Positions 24,150 to 31,471 of a stretch of 64,000 nt of DNA are shown here, piece by piece (position 1 is the first letter of the stretch; each line of letters opens with the position of its first letter). The DNA comes from 0-14-3-00-41-53 sp041500225 (lineage in GTDB: Bacteria; Nitrospirota; Thermodesulfovibrionia; Thermodesulfovibrionales; SM23-35). A program made the position numbers and the translations under genes. The DNA is taken from NCBI GenBank assembly GCA_041500225.1, contig JBGQLV010000003.1, positions 23,708 to 87,707 on the forward strand. The letters are read 5' to 3'. The notes below the pieces were generated by a model. The model was not told the DNA's origin, made no database searches, and was given only the letters and a program-made list of their open reading frames with translations.

Positions 24150-25447
24150 TTTGGATATCTATTCCCTTCCTTTTTCATTTGAAGAAATTTATCTTTGTAT
24201 TTGAAGGTTATAGAAGAATCAACATCAGCAAGGTTGTTTTTAATCAGATGGGCATTTATAAAAGTTTTATTCTTAAGATAGAGATAACACAATAAATTTT
24301 CTTCGCTGTCATATTTTGTATTATCAAATTTTAGGAATACCTTTTGCCCTTTTAATTGCTTCTGCAAAAATTGCAGTGCTTGTCCGTTCATTCCCTTTTT
24401 CTCTTTAATCCCAATCAATCTGACTTTTAAATCATTATCCAGAACAACAAGCGCAGGGCTTATAATTTCCTTTACTGCATAATAGGTCTCTCTCTGATGA
24501 TCTGAATTGTCTATCTTTGAACCAAATTTCAATTTCTTCGGATCAATTTTTTTATCGAATTTAACAGGGTCTTTAAAGATATAAGGAAGTTTGAGGATTT
24601 CTTTTTTAAAATCTATGACCTTCTTTTTCTGCATTATTATTTCAAAATCCTCCGGCTTCCTATTTATGTTAAGTTTCTCTTTAATTATGGGCAGAAAATC
24701 TTCATTGATTTCATATCCAATAGAATTCCTGTTTAAATTTTTTGCTGCCAAGCAGGTTGTCCCACTTCCTAAAAACGGGTCAAGGACAGTATCTCCAATA
24801 AAACTGAACATTTTTATCAATCTTTTTGGCAATTCCTCCGGGAACATTGCGAGGTGGTTGGTCTGCCTTTCACCGGAGAAATTCCAGTGACCGTAGAAAT
24901 ATTCATTCCATTCTTCGAGGGTCAACTTGGATTTTTCTTTTATTTCTCTGCTCACTTTTGGCGGCTCACCCAATTTCTTAAAAATTAAAATAAACTCATA
25001 ATCGAGCTTAATGATTCCATTTCGAGGATAAGGAAATGACCCCATGATCGTGGCGCCACCTGTTGTATTGCAAGTCGTGACCTTCTGCCAAATAATGGCT
25101 CCCATGTAATCGAATCCAATTATCTCACAGAACTTGATTATTTCTTCTCTTATAGGAATGACTTTATATCTGCCGTAATAGACTGAACGTGCAAATTGAT
25201 CTCCAATGTTCACGCACAAACGACAGCCTTGATGTAAAACACGATAGCATTCTTTCCAGACAAGATTTAGGTTATTGATATAGTCCTCATAGCTGTCATT
25301 GAAGCCAATCTGAGAGCCATTGCCATAGTCTTTCAATTGCCAATAAGGCGGGGATGTTATGACGAGATGAACGCTTTCATCCTTGAGTTCGTCCATCCCT
25401 CGGCTATCGCCGATGATTATGGTGGTTTTAGGTTTTACAATATCCAA
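24146..25447 (-). CDS. Beta-class DNA methyltransferase fused to a degenerate SNase-like domain
   Basis: The 433-aa protein has motif IV TSPPYW at about residues 31-36 and motif I DPFLGSGTTCLAAK at about 217-230. That order marks a beta-class N4-cytosine/N6-adenine enzyme, and SPPY favours N4-cytosine. Residues from about 322 to 430 look like a staphylococcal-nuclease fold: LKVRLIGIKEKKGMNGQAL, LKGQKVFLKFDNTKYD, LCYLYLKNKTFINAHLIKNN. The Arg of VRLIG is kept, but DAPE is KEKK-like and the yGR arginine is replaced by Asn, so nuclease activity is unlikely. The start is TTG. It is the modification partner of the MjaI-type enzyme. Confidence 0.88.
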   Translation of the reverse strand: MDIVKPKTTIIIGDSRGMDELKDESVHLVITSPPYWQLKDYGNGSQIGFNDSYEDYINNLNLVWKECYRVLHQGCRLCVNIGDQFARSVYYGRYKVIPIREEIIKFCEIIGFDYMGAIIWQKVTTCNTTGGATIMGSFPYPRNGIIKLDYEFILIFKKLGEPPKVSREIKEKSKLTLEEWNEYFYGHWNFSGERQTNHLAMFPEELPKRLIKMFSFIGDTVLDPFLGSGTTCLAAKNLNRNSIGYEINEDFLPIIKEKLNINRKPEDFEIIMQKKKVIDFKKEILKLPYIFKDPVKFDKKIDPKKLKFGSKIDNSDHQRETYYAVKEIISPALVVLDNDLKVRLIGIKEKKGMNGQALQFLQKQLKGQKVFLKFDNTKYDSEENLLCYLYLKNKTFINAHLIKNNLADVDSSITFKYKDKFLQMKKEGNRYPK

Positions 25448-25471
25448 TTATTAGAACCATCCCCTTTTCTT

Positions 25472-25600
25472 CTATTTTGCTAATTCTTTCAGATAAGGGA
25501 TTGAATCAACATCACACGAGCCGCCAAATTTTGGAGAAGTAAGGACGTTCTTTCTTCTGATGTCAGTTATGTTGTCTATATCAGGTATTTTTAATTGCAT
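25472..25600 (-). CDS. Possible 42-aa small protein upstream of the methyltransferase
   Basis: The frame opens with ATG at 25600, six bases after the PLD-like gene's stop, and encodes MQLKIPDIDNITDIRRKNVL followed by TSPKFGGSCDVDSIPYLKEL. It fills the gap to the methyltransferase and is in the same frame as it, separated by three stop codons. No ribosome site is evident. It may be a small accessory protein or a decayed N-terminal extension of the methyltransferase. Confidence 0.4.
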   Translation of the reverse strand: MQLKIPDIDNITDIRRKNVLTSPKFGGSCDVDSIPYLKELAK

Positions 25601-25606
25601 AACAAG

Positions 25607-26617
25607 TTAATTAATAGCTGTAGATTGTTTGAGTAATTTGCTTATATTGGGTTTATTAGATGTTTTCAACATTTCTGATTCTTGCCCCTTAAAAATAGTA
25701 TTTACGGGGGGAATATTCCATACATTGCTTGCATCGCAAAGCCATCTATCATGAAAGCTTGAGAGTATATTCTGGTCAATTACAATTCTCCATTCAATAG
25801 TTATCCCTTTATTATGTAATTCAGTCTTTAATCTCAAAAATTCATTCATTGCTGACTGTGTTTTATTTTGATCGCCAGAAATTATAACGAAGCTATTTAT
25901 CTTAGAAGCATTGAGAATATCGGCAAGAATCTCAAAGGCCTTTTTATCAAAATGTTTATCTATCCAGAATGCTGTTCCCTTTAAGGATTTTATTATTTCT
26001 TGTAGTCTTCTTATATTTGAAAATGGCGTTTCTGGTGAAATAAATTGATGAGCAGGTATCTGCGCAATATCCTGCTGCCATAAGACTTTGACATCTCTAG
26101 TATTTTTGTTATAAGAAATAATACCACCAAGTTTTAGAATTTCCAGAAAGTTATTAAGCTCAACATCTTTTGGGAATGCAAGGTAGAAATGGTGATGTTT
26201 TAATAAATTGTAAATATTTATTCTTTTAATATTTTTACTACCGCTTAAAATTTGAGAAATTAAAATAACGGCTGGATGCAGTTTAAGCGTATCACCTATA
26301 ATCCTTTTAGCTTCGACCCCATCGTTTCTTATATACTTTTGGTTATAATATTTTTTACCAAGAGATGTTAGTGATACGCTTATTTCTTTAATTTTGGATT
26401 CGATCTTTTTGTTCATTATGAGGGTGTACCCTTGAACAACTTTCTCTTTTTCTTCAGTCTTTATGAGACCAATGCTCTCAAGGAATGTTGTTTCGTTATC
26501 GTAGTCTGCGATCTTGGACAATTCGTCATGAGCAATTCGCTTTATCAATTCATCAAAATACTTCCATGGGAGATTTGTTATGGTATATTTAGTATCCTTA
26601 GTTGTGGCATCGTCCAT
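25607..26617 (-). CDS. Uncharacterised protein with helix-turn-helix-like part and PLD-like C-terminus
   Basis: This 336-aa protein is not firmly recognised. The N-terminal 110 residues look helical and wHTH-like (TNLPWKYFDELIKRIAHDEL, then VSLTSLGKKYYNQ). The C-terminal third resembles a PLD-like sensor module: FWIDKHFDKKAFEILADIL (about 217-235), then FVIISGDQN, a helix, ITIEWRIVIDQNI, HDRWLC (about 289-294) and WNIPPVNTIFKGQ. The HxK catalytic motif is not intact (HDR). It directly follows the DUF5343-like gene with 1-base overlap and precedes the restriction-modification genes, so a defence or regulatory role is likely. That role is inference. Confidence 0.6.
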   Translation of the reverse strand: MDDATTKDTKYTITNLPWKYFDELIKRIAHDELSKIADYDNETTFLESIGLIKTEEKEKVVQGYTLIMNKKIESKIKEISVSLTSLGKKYYNQKYIRNDGVEAKRIIGDTLKLHPAVILISQILSGSKNIKRINIYNLLKHHHFYLAFPKDVELNNFLEILKLGGIISYNKNTRDVKVLWQQDIAQIPAHQFISPETPFSNIRRLQEIIKSLKGTAFWIDKHFDKKAFEILADILNASKINSFVIISGDQNKTQSAMNEFLRLKTELHNKGITIEWRIVIDQNILSSFHDRWLCDASNVWNIPPVNTIFKGQESEMLKTSNKPNISKLLKQSTAIN

Positions 26618-27306
26618 TATTTGTTCTCTCCAAAAACAGACACTTTAGCAGTAGAAATATTTTTAAAAAGTTCTTCAATAGCTTCTTTAGATGTCCCAAT
26701 ATCCAAATTTATATTTAGATTAAGGATTAATTTAATATCTCCAGAATGAGGTTTGAGAGGCGCAATTAATGATTTTTCAGTTCCTGTTTCCCCACGAACT
26801 TTTTCTTTCGTTTTATCAGAAATTCCAACTGCATGTTTTTTCTGCGGTGATTCTAATGATTCAAAATTACCACTACTATTGATAATATCTCTTAGAGCTA
26901 AAAAACAGTTAGTTATCATTGTTAGCATGCTTTTTTTAACGTCTGTAAAATGATTTCTAAAATAGTTCCTTACAACAGTGTCATTTTCTATGTTCAAAGC
27001 ATCTTTTACGGTATCAAACAAATCTTTGTATACAACAGTTGTTTTTTCCTCTAAACAGGCTTTGAATTTATCAGGCGTACCTCGTAAATCATTTGCAGAT
27101 AAATTTAATGTATTGCTCTCATCAAGAAACTCTAAGGTTTTTAACATGGCAAGAACATAACTTGGTGATCCGATGTTGAGTGTTTTAAGCTTTTGTTCGT
27201 TTAATTGGGTAGGTTCTTTTCTCTCATGGATTAGTCTAAAAATATTGATCGTATCCCCACGTCCGGCATAGGGTAATTTTGGTTTTTCTACCGCAGCTTT
27301 AGTCAT
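26617..27306 (-). CDS. DUF5343-like protein
   Basis: This 229-aa protein opens with KLPYAGRGDTINIFRLIHER, followed by LNIGSPSYVLAMLKTLEFLD (about residues 44-63) and LSANDLRGTPDKFKACLEEK (about 68-87). This wHTH-like arrangement fits DUF5343 proteins often seen beside restriction systems. The tail (DIKLILNLNINLDIGTSKEA, then IEELFKNI) is a beta-alpha module commonly ending this family. An AGGAGG site sits just upstream, and a perfect 18-bp palindrome (27343-27360) lies 36 bases before the ATG. It overlaps the PLD-like gene by one base, forming an operon that leads into restriction-modification. Confidence 0.6.
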   Translation of the reverse strand: MTKAAVEKPKLPYAGRGDTINIFRLIHERKEPTQLNEQKLKTLNIGSPSYVLAMLKTLEFLDESNTLNLSANDLRGTPDKFKACLEEKTTVVYKDLFDTVKDALNIENDTVVRNYFRNHFTDVKKSMLTMITNCFLALRDIINSSGNFESLESPQKKHAVGISDKTKEKVRGETGTEKSLIAPLKPHSGDIKLILNLNINLDIGTSKEAIEELFKNISTAKVSVFGENK

Positions 27307-27342
27307 CTAAGTTCCTCCTTTAATATTGTTTCTTTTCCTTCC

Positions 27343-27360
27343 ACACCCTTTAAAGGGTGT
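27343..27360. promoter_or_regulatory. Perfect 18-bp palindrome, candidate operator
   Basis: ACACCCTTTAAAGGGTGT is its own reverse complement. It sits 36 bases upstream of the DUF5343-like start and before the AGGAGG ribosome site, where an autoregulator would bind. No T-run adjoins it, so a terminator role is unlikely. Confidence 0.5.
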
Positions 27361-27406
27361 CTTATCCACCTTCTGGTTAATAAAGCTTTCTGTATCGCTC
27401 CGCATG

Positions 27407-27595
27407 TCAATGTAAAATTTCATTCTGTATAGCTGCATCAATAGTGCTATACCAATCTATATAATCACCAAGTTTATCTTCAATGATCTCCAATTCTTTT
27501 TCAGAAAGCTCTCTTCCGAATTCTTCCTCAGCAACATTTTGAACATCTTCAATATTGATAGAGTAAATAATTTTTGAGGTATCAATCATCCTCAT
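27407..27595 (-). CDS. Small acidic protein of unknown function
   Basis: This is a 62-aa protein. The frame is open to 27646, but the ATG at 27595 is preceded by AAGGGAGATTACTA, so the shorter form (MRMIDTSKIIYSINIEDVQN onward) is preferred. It is rich in Glu (VAEEEFGRELSEKELEIIED) and ends in an aromatic helix (YIDWYSTIDAAIQNEIL). No family is recognised. It lies in the same orientation upstream of the DUF5343-like gene and may belong to the same accessory island. Confidence 0.55.
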   Translation of the reverse strand: MRMIDTSKIIYSINIEDVQNVAEEEFGRELSEKELEIIEDKLGDYIDWYSTIDAAIQNEILH

Positions 27596-27776
27596 TAGTA
27601 ATCTCCCTTCACCCATCTTTAAAAAAGAGGGGGATAGATTAATCAATGCTATACCCTATAATTATATTCAACTGAATCAATTGAATCATAAATTTAAGAT
27701 ATTTGTCAAGAGAAAATTTTGGCAGAGTTTGTAATCGATATACTTTGTGAGATGAATTACAAAGGAGTTTTAATTG

Positions 27777-27941
27777 CTATGAATATAACTTGTTCCAGGC
27801 CTCTATCATCTTTTTATATGCTGCACATTCGGACATATCATCACACTCGTGGCACAAGCCGTCACAGCCATTCTCAACATAGGTAAAGCCAAGTTCTGTA
27901 ATTTCTTTATGAATATTCTCTGACTGATGTGGTTTATCCAT
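27777..27941 (-). CDS. 54-aa Cys-rich small protein
   Basis: A short gene beginning with ATG at 27941 after a GAGGAG ribosome site. The product is MDKPHQSENIHKEITELGFT then YVENGCDGLCHECDDMSECA and AYKKMIEAWNKLYS. Four Cys residues (C26, C30, C33, C39; spacing 3, 2 and 5) suggest a bound metal or disulfides. No family is recognised. A competing plus-strand frame in the same place is His/Ser/Arg-rich and less protein-like. Confidence 0.6.
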   Translation of the reverse strand: MDKPHQSENIHKEITELGFTYVENGCDGLCHECDDMSECAAYKKMIEAWNKLYS

Positions 27942-28020
27942 TTGCTATACTCCTCAAAAATTCAAATGTACCTATGTCGTTTATTTAACCTCTAAATCAC
28001 AAAAGATTTCAATCAAAAAA

Positions 28021-28395
28021 TCAAGCCTCCCCTTCTGTTATTTCTACTCGGACGAGGGCGAGGATAGCAGAATGGGGCACGATCAAATACTTTTTACCTT
28101 CAAACTCGATTTCCACGCCTGATTCTCTCAGGAAGATTGCATAATCACCTTCTGATGCCTGAAGAGGAATGTATTTTACCTCTTTCTTTCTATCAACAGC
28201 CCAGGGTTCTTCTGAAACACCCGGTTCGTGAACTGCATAGCCGGGTCCTGTTTTAACGACATATCCAGCCGCTACCCTCTCCTTTTCTTTAACAGTGGGA
28301 GGAAGGTAAAGCCCTGAACTGGTCTTGCCCGTCCCTTCATCGGGATCTACAAGAACTCTATCACCAATTATTATAAGGTTCTTTTTTGCTTTCAT
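28021..28395 (-). CDS. GroES/Cpn10-family co-chaperonin-like protein (orphan)
   Basis: This 124-aa protein has the Cpn10 barrel: IIGDRVLVDPDEGTGKTSSG (residues 9-28), LYLPPTVKEKERVAAGYVVKTGPG, then GDYAIFLRESGVEIEFEGKKYLIV near the end. It is longer than usual GroES (about 95 aa) because of an insertion at about 55-80 (VHEPGVSEEPWAVDRKKEVK) between strands. The mobile-loop region GKTSSGLYLP is present. No groEL gene is adjacent, so it may be a specialised co-chaperonin-like protein rather than the main GroES. Confidence 0.8.
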   Translation of the reverse strand: MKAKKNLIIIGDRVLVDPDEGTGKTSSGLYLPPTVKEKERVAAGYVVKTGPGYAVHEPGVSEEPWAVDRKKEVKYIPLQASEGDYAIFLRESGVEIEFEGKKYLIVPHSAILALVRVEITEGEA

Positions 28396-28467
28396 ACAGA
28401 TATTTTAGAATATTTCTCTTTGAAAATGTTTTAATCAAAAAAATCCCTCAAGCTCTGCTTGTTAATG

Positions 28468-28536
28468 GTCATTCCTGCGAAAGCAGGAATCCAGAAAAAA
28501 CAAAGATACTGGATTCCGCATCAAGTGCGGAATGAC
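28468..28536. repeat. Nested palindromic repeat (ATTCCTGC / GCAGGAAT type)
   Basis: Outer GTCATT/AATGAC arms enclose two hairpins, ATTCCTGC-GAAA-GCAGGAAT and ATTCCGCA-TCAAG-TGCGGAAT, plus CCAG/CTGG pairing. This is a common type of bacterial intergenic repeat. It lies between the ATPase-domain gene and the GroES-like gene, and with its flanks fills the 28396-28607 gap. Confidence 0.75.
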
Positions 28537-28607
28537 ACACTTGTTCCTTGATTGTTCAGAAATTTGGTCTACTGTTGAATAGTTCATTTCTACATGTTCG
28601 ATCAAGT

Positions 28608-29450
28608 TTACACCTCTGGCAGCATGATATTTATCTGTGCACCTGGGAAATAGGCAAGATTAAGTTCCTTTGCTTTACCTCTCGCCCATTCAGGAATTAT
28701 CGAAAGCTTTGCTGTCCCTGATCGGACAGAAAGTTTACCGTTCCATTGTTTAGCAAAGCGCCTCACTGCGGATAACCCATGCCCTCTTCCTTTATCTGCA
28801 TATCTTGATGCACCATGTAGCAGTCCCTTTTCGATAGCTTCAAGGTCGTTTTTTAACGAGAACCTTTCTGATAAAGATTTTCTGAAGCCTATCCCGATAT
28901 CCATAACAGCAATCTTGACAACATTTTTCCCTATACCCTGAAAATGATATTTCTGTATCCCTACAAATCCCTTGTATTTACTGTGCTCGATTATATTCTG
29001 GCAAACCTCTGAAAGAGCCACTATAAAACCATTTATTGCATTTTCATCGTAGTTAAGATGCCTTGTGAGGATTGAATGGGCGCGGTCTTTTACTTTTCCA
29101 ACAATAAAATGAATATCGTCTGATTTTTCTATAGGGGTAATCTCAAGCAGGACATCTGAATAAGAACTTCTTAAATATTTTTCTGATATTTGTGGTTTTA
29201 AAGGCTCAAGGCTGAAATATCTGTCAGCGAATTTGAAGAAGTCCATCCTTTCAAGGTATTTAAGGACTTCTTCCGATTCTGGAAGATAAAGGATTTTCTT
29301 AATACCATCTAATTTGAAAAGTTCTCCCATCTCAAGAAGGCCAACCATTCCATAGGGGTCTGTAAAGGTTGTCTCTCGAAGATCAATTGTCGATGATTCT
29401 TTAAAAGTAGGTAAAACTTGCTCAAACGTATCTTCTGTAATCTGAGTCAT
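28608..29450 (-). CDS. STAS-like plus histidine-kinase-type ATPase (HATPase) protein
   Basis: This 280-aa protein has N-terminal residues 1-90 that look STAS-like (STIDLRETTFTDPYGMVGLL). The C-terminal half has a GHKL ATPase: N box ALSEVCQNIIEH (about 144-155), G1 box VMDIGIGF (about 181-188), and G2 box KGRGHGLSAVRR (about 219-230). There is no phospho-acceptor His domain, so it resembles anti-sigma/serine-kinase regulators (RsbW/SpoIIAB-like). The gene starts directly after the beta-CASP nuclease gene. The DUF4325 protein at 22591 may be a partner. Confidence 0.75.
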   Translation of the reverse strand: MTQITEDTFEQVLPTFKESSTIDLRETTFTDPYGMVGLLEMGELFKLDGIKKILYLPESEEVLKYLERMDFFKFADRYFSLEPLKPQISEKYLRSSYSDVLLEITPIEKSDDIHFIVGKVKDRAHSILTRHLNYDENAINGFIVALSEVCQNIIEHSKYKGFVGIQKYHFQGIGKNVVKIAVMDIGIGFRKSLSERFSLKNDLEAIEKGLLHGASRYADKGRGHGLSAVRRFAKQWNGKLSVRSGTAKLSIIPEWARGKAKELNLAYFPGAQINIMLPEV

Positions 29451-30833
29451 CTACAACTCAAAAACTTCACCCTTTGCAGGTATATGCGTTGTAAAACTGA
29501 ACTTGTCCTTTATGAGTTCACCAAATGATATTTCCACATTCTCTTCACCATGCACTATAAACACCTCAGGTGAATCTTTAAAATGTGATAACCACTCGAT
29601 GAGTTCTGCCTGGTCAGCATGTGCGGAGAAGCCATTTATCGTATAAATAGATGACTTAACAGCTATCTCCTCTCCGAGTATGTGAACAAATTTTGCTTTA
29701 TCAACGATCCTTCTTCCAAGTGTACCTTTCCCCTGAAATCCAACGAATATAACACTGCACTCAGGTCTCCACAGATTATGTTTGAGATGATGCTTTATTC
29801 TTCCACCTTCACACATCCCGCTTCCGGCAATTACAATAATTCCTGATTTTATTCTGTTTAATTCCATTGATTCCTGGACACTCTGAACAAAGTGTAACTT
29901 AACAGATTTATCGGTATTCTTAATGGAAAAAAATTTCATTGCCTCATCATCAAAGCATTCGGGATGTGCAAGATATACCTTTGTTGCCTCTTCTGCGAGT
30001 GGGCTGTCCAAATAGACATCAATCCTGTAAAGTCTTCCATCACGGACGAGATTATTCAGGATATAAAGCAAATCCTGAGTCCTTCCAACTGCAAATGATG
30101 GTATAAATACATTGCCCCCCTTCTTAAAGGTTATTTTTATTGCATCCACCAGTTCATCAATACTCTCTTTTAGTGGTTTGTGCAATCTGTTCCCATAGGT
30201 CGATTCCATAACTACAAAATCTGCTTCCGGAGGCGTAAACGGGTCTCTGACTATGGGATTACCTTTCTTTCCTATGTCACCGGAAAATACAATTTTCTTT
30301 TCCTTCCCACCATCCTGAAACCACAATTCAAGTATGCCGGAGCCGAGTATGTGACCTGCATCTAAAAATCTGTATTTAATACCATTCCCAAGATTAAATA
30401 TCTTATCGTAAGGTTTTACATCAAAAAGAGGGATTACATCCTTAACATCATCTACGGTATAAAGTGGAAAGATAGGAGGTTTCCCAGCCCTGGTAGCCTT
30501 TCTCGTGAGCCACTCTGAATCGCTTTCCTGGATATTTGCAGAGTCATAAAGCATTAATTCAAGCAGGTCTCTTGTTGCGGATGTTGTAATGATCTTGCCT
30601 TTAAAGCCCTCTTTGACAATCCTTGGAAGCATCCCTGAGTGGTCCAGATGTGCATGTGTGATAAAAATACAATTAATCTCTTCCGGGTGAAAATCAAAGG
30701 CAGCCCTGTTTACCTCATCAGCGCCTTCACCCTGATATATACCGGATTCAATAAGAATTTTAAGCTTGTTACACTCAATATAAAAACAGGAACCTGTAAC
30801 AGTCCTTACCCCTCCAAGAAATTTTAGTATCAT
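29451..30833 (-). CDS. Metallo-beta-lactamase/beta-CASP RNA-processing nuclease
   Basis: This 460-aa cytoplasmic nuclease of the CPSF73-like bacterial group has the zinc motif ITHAHLDHSG at about residues 55-64, the aspartate motif FSGDIGKKGNP at about 188-198, and beta-CASP motifs including VFIPSFAVGRTQD, AGSGMCEGGRIKHHL (about 345-359) and a final HADQAEL plus VHGEEN. Length and motifs fit RNA-processing exonuclease family members. It ends one base before the ATPase-domain gene start. A DNA-repair role is less likely without SNM1 features. Confidence 0.9.
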   Translation of the reverse strand: MILKFLGGVRTVTGSCFYIECNKLKILIESGIYQGEGADEVNRAAFDFHPEEINCIFITHAHLDHSGMLPRIVKEGFKGKIITTSATRDLLELMLYDSANIQESDSEWLTRKATRAGKPPIFPLYTVDDVKDVIPLFDVKPYDKIFNLGNGIKYRFLDAGHILGSGILELWFQDGGKEKKIVFSGDIGKKGNPIVRDPFTPPEADFVVMESTYGNRLHKPLKESIDELVDAIKITFKKGGNVFIPSFAVGRTQDLLYILNNLVRDGRLYRIDVYLDSPLAEEATKVYLAHPECFDDEAMKFFSIKNTDKSVKLHFVQSVQESMELNRIKSGIIVIAGSGMCEGGRIKHHLKHNLWRPECSVIFVGFQGKGTLGRRIVDKAKFVHILGEEIAVKSSIYTINGFSAHADQAELIEWLSHFKDSPEVFIVHGEENVEISFGELIKDKFSFTTHIPAKGEVFEL

Positions 30834-30879
30834 TTATCGCTCCTAATAATTATATGTAATTTTACTATTTTTCTCGGAC

Positions 30880-30983
30880 ACAGGAGGGAACTGTCTTTGA
30901 GCGGCTTTAAATTCTTTCGAAGAAAGAATTTACCTCGGAGGTCGGAACGACCGAGAATGAGCGAAAAGATTGTTCCCTCCTGT
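30880..30983 (+). repeat. Structured palindromic element, copy 2
   Basis: A perfect 12-bp outer stem (ACAGGAGGGAAC ... GTTCCCTCCTGT) and TCTTT/AAAGA pairing lead to a perfect 11-bp hairpin with arm TAAATTCTTTC (30908-30932). The conserved hairpin ACCTCGGAGGTCGGAACGAC (from 30932) ends with GAGAATGAGCG. It sits 8 bases past the sixA stop and before the beta-CASP gene. Confidence 0.85.
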
Positions 30984-30991
30984 AACACTTC

Positions 30992-31459
30992 CTACCCGGC
31001 GATTATCTCAGGCGTCAGCATCCATTGCAAAGACCATATACTGGTATCATCTTTTTTGAGACAGACAATCCCGGCCATTTTAAATGAAACAACATTCTTA
31101 TCTGCATTTCCGCAGAGTAGTAAGGACGAGAGTTTGGCAAGATGGGGCAGATGTCCCACAAGCATAATGTCATCCGGTATGTCTTTAAGACGCACTGCCC
31201 ATATATTTGGGTCATCAAGAGGAGCCAGCCCATCTACCTCTGATATACCTTTAGTAGGTTTCAGGTTTTCAGATAAGATTTCTGCTGTCTGCCTTGCTCT
31301 TAATTTACTGCTATGGAATATCTTGTAAATCTTGATATTTAGTTGTGATGCATAGGAAGCTACCTTTTTTATGTCCTGCAGACCTTTTTCAGAGAGTGGT
31401 CTTGCCGGATCTATCTCTTCCTTTTTTGCATCCGCATGTTGCACAAGATAAACAAACAT
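30992..31459 (-). CDS. sixA: Phosphohistidine phosphatase SixA
   Basis: This 155-aa histidine phosphatase family protein likely dephosphorylates phosphohistidine, as SixA does on ArcB. The RHG motif appears as VQHADAK (His8), followed by ARPLSEKGLQD (about 19-29), SSKLRARQTAE (about 50-60), and the second catalytic His in LVGHLPHLAKLSSLL. The Gln replacing Arg in RHG is known in SixA-like proteins. The gene begins 12 bases after the flippase-like gene ends, and repeat copy 2 follows its stop. Confidence 0.88.
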   Translation of the reverse strand: MFVYLVQHADAKKEEIDPARPLSEKGLQDIKKVASYASQLNIKIYKIFHSSKLRARQTAEILSENLKPTKGISEVDGLAPLDDPNIWAVRLKDIPDDIMLVGHLPHLAKLSSLLLCGNADKNVVSFKMAGIVCLKKDDTSIWSLQWMLTPEIIAG

Positions 31460-31471
31460 TTTTAATCTCCT

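Noticed and set aside
27776..27890. Plus-strand 35-codon frame with AAAGGAG and ATG opposite the 54-aa Cys-rich gene
   Set aside because: The product is His/Ser/Arg-rich and unlike a protein; the minus-strand frame has a better site and composition.
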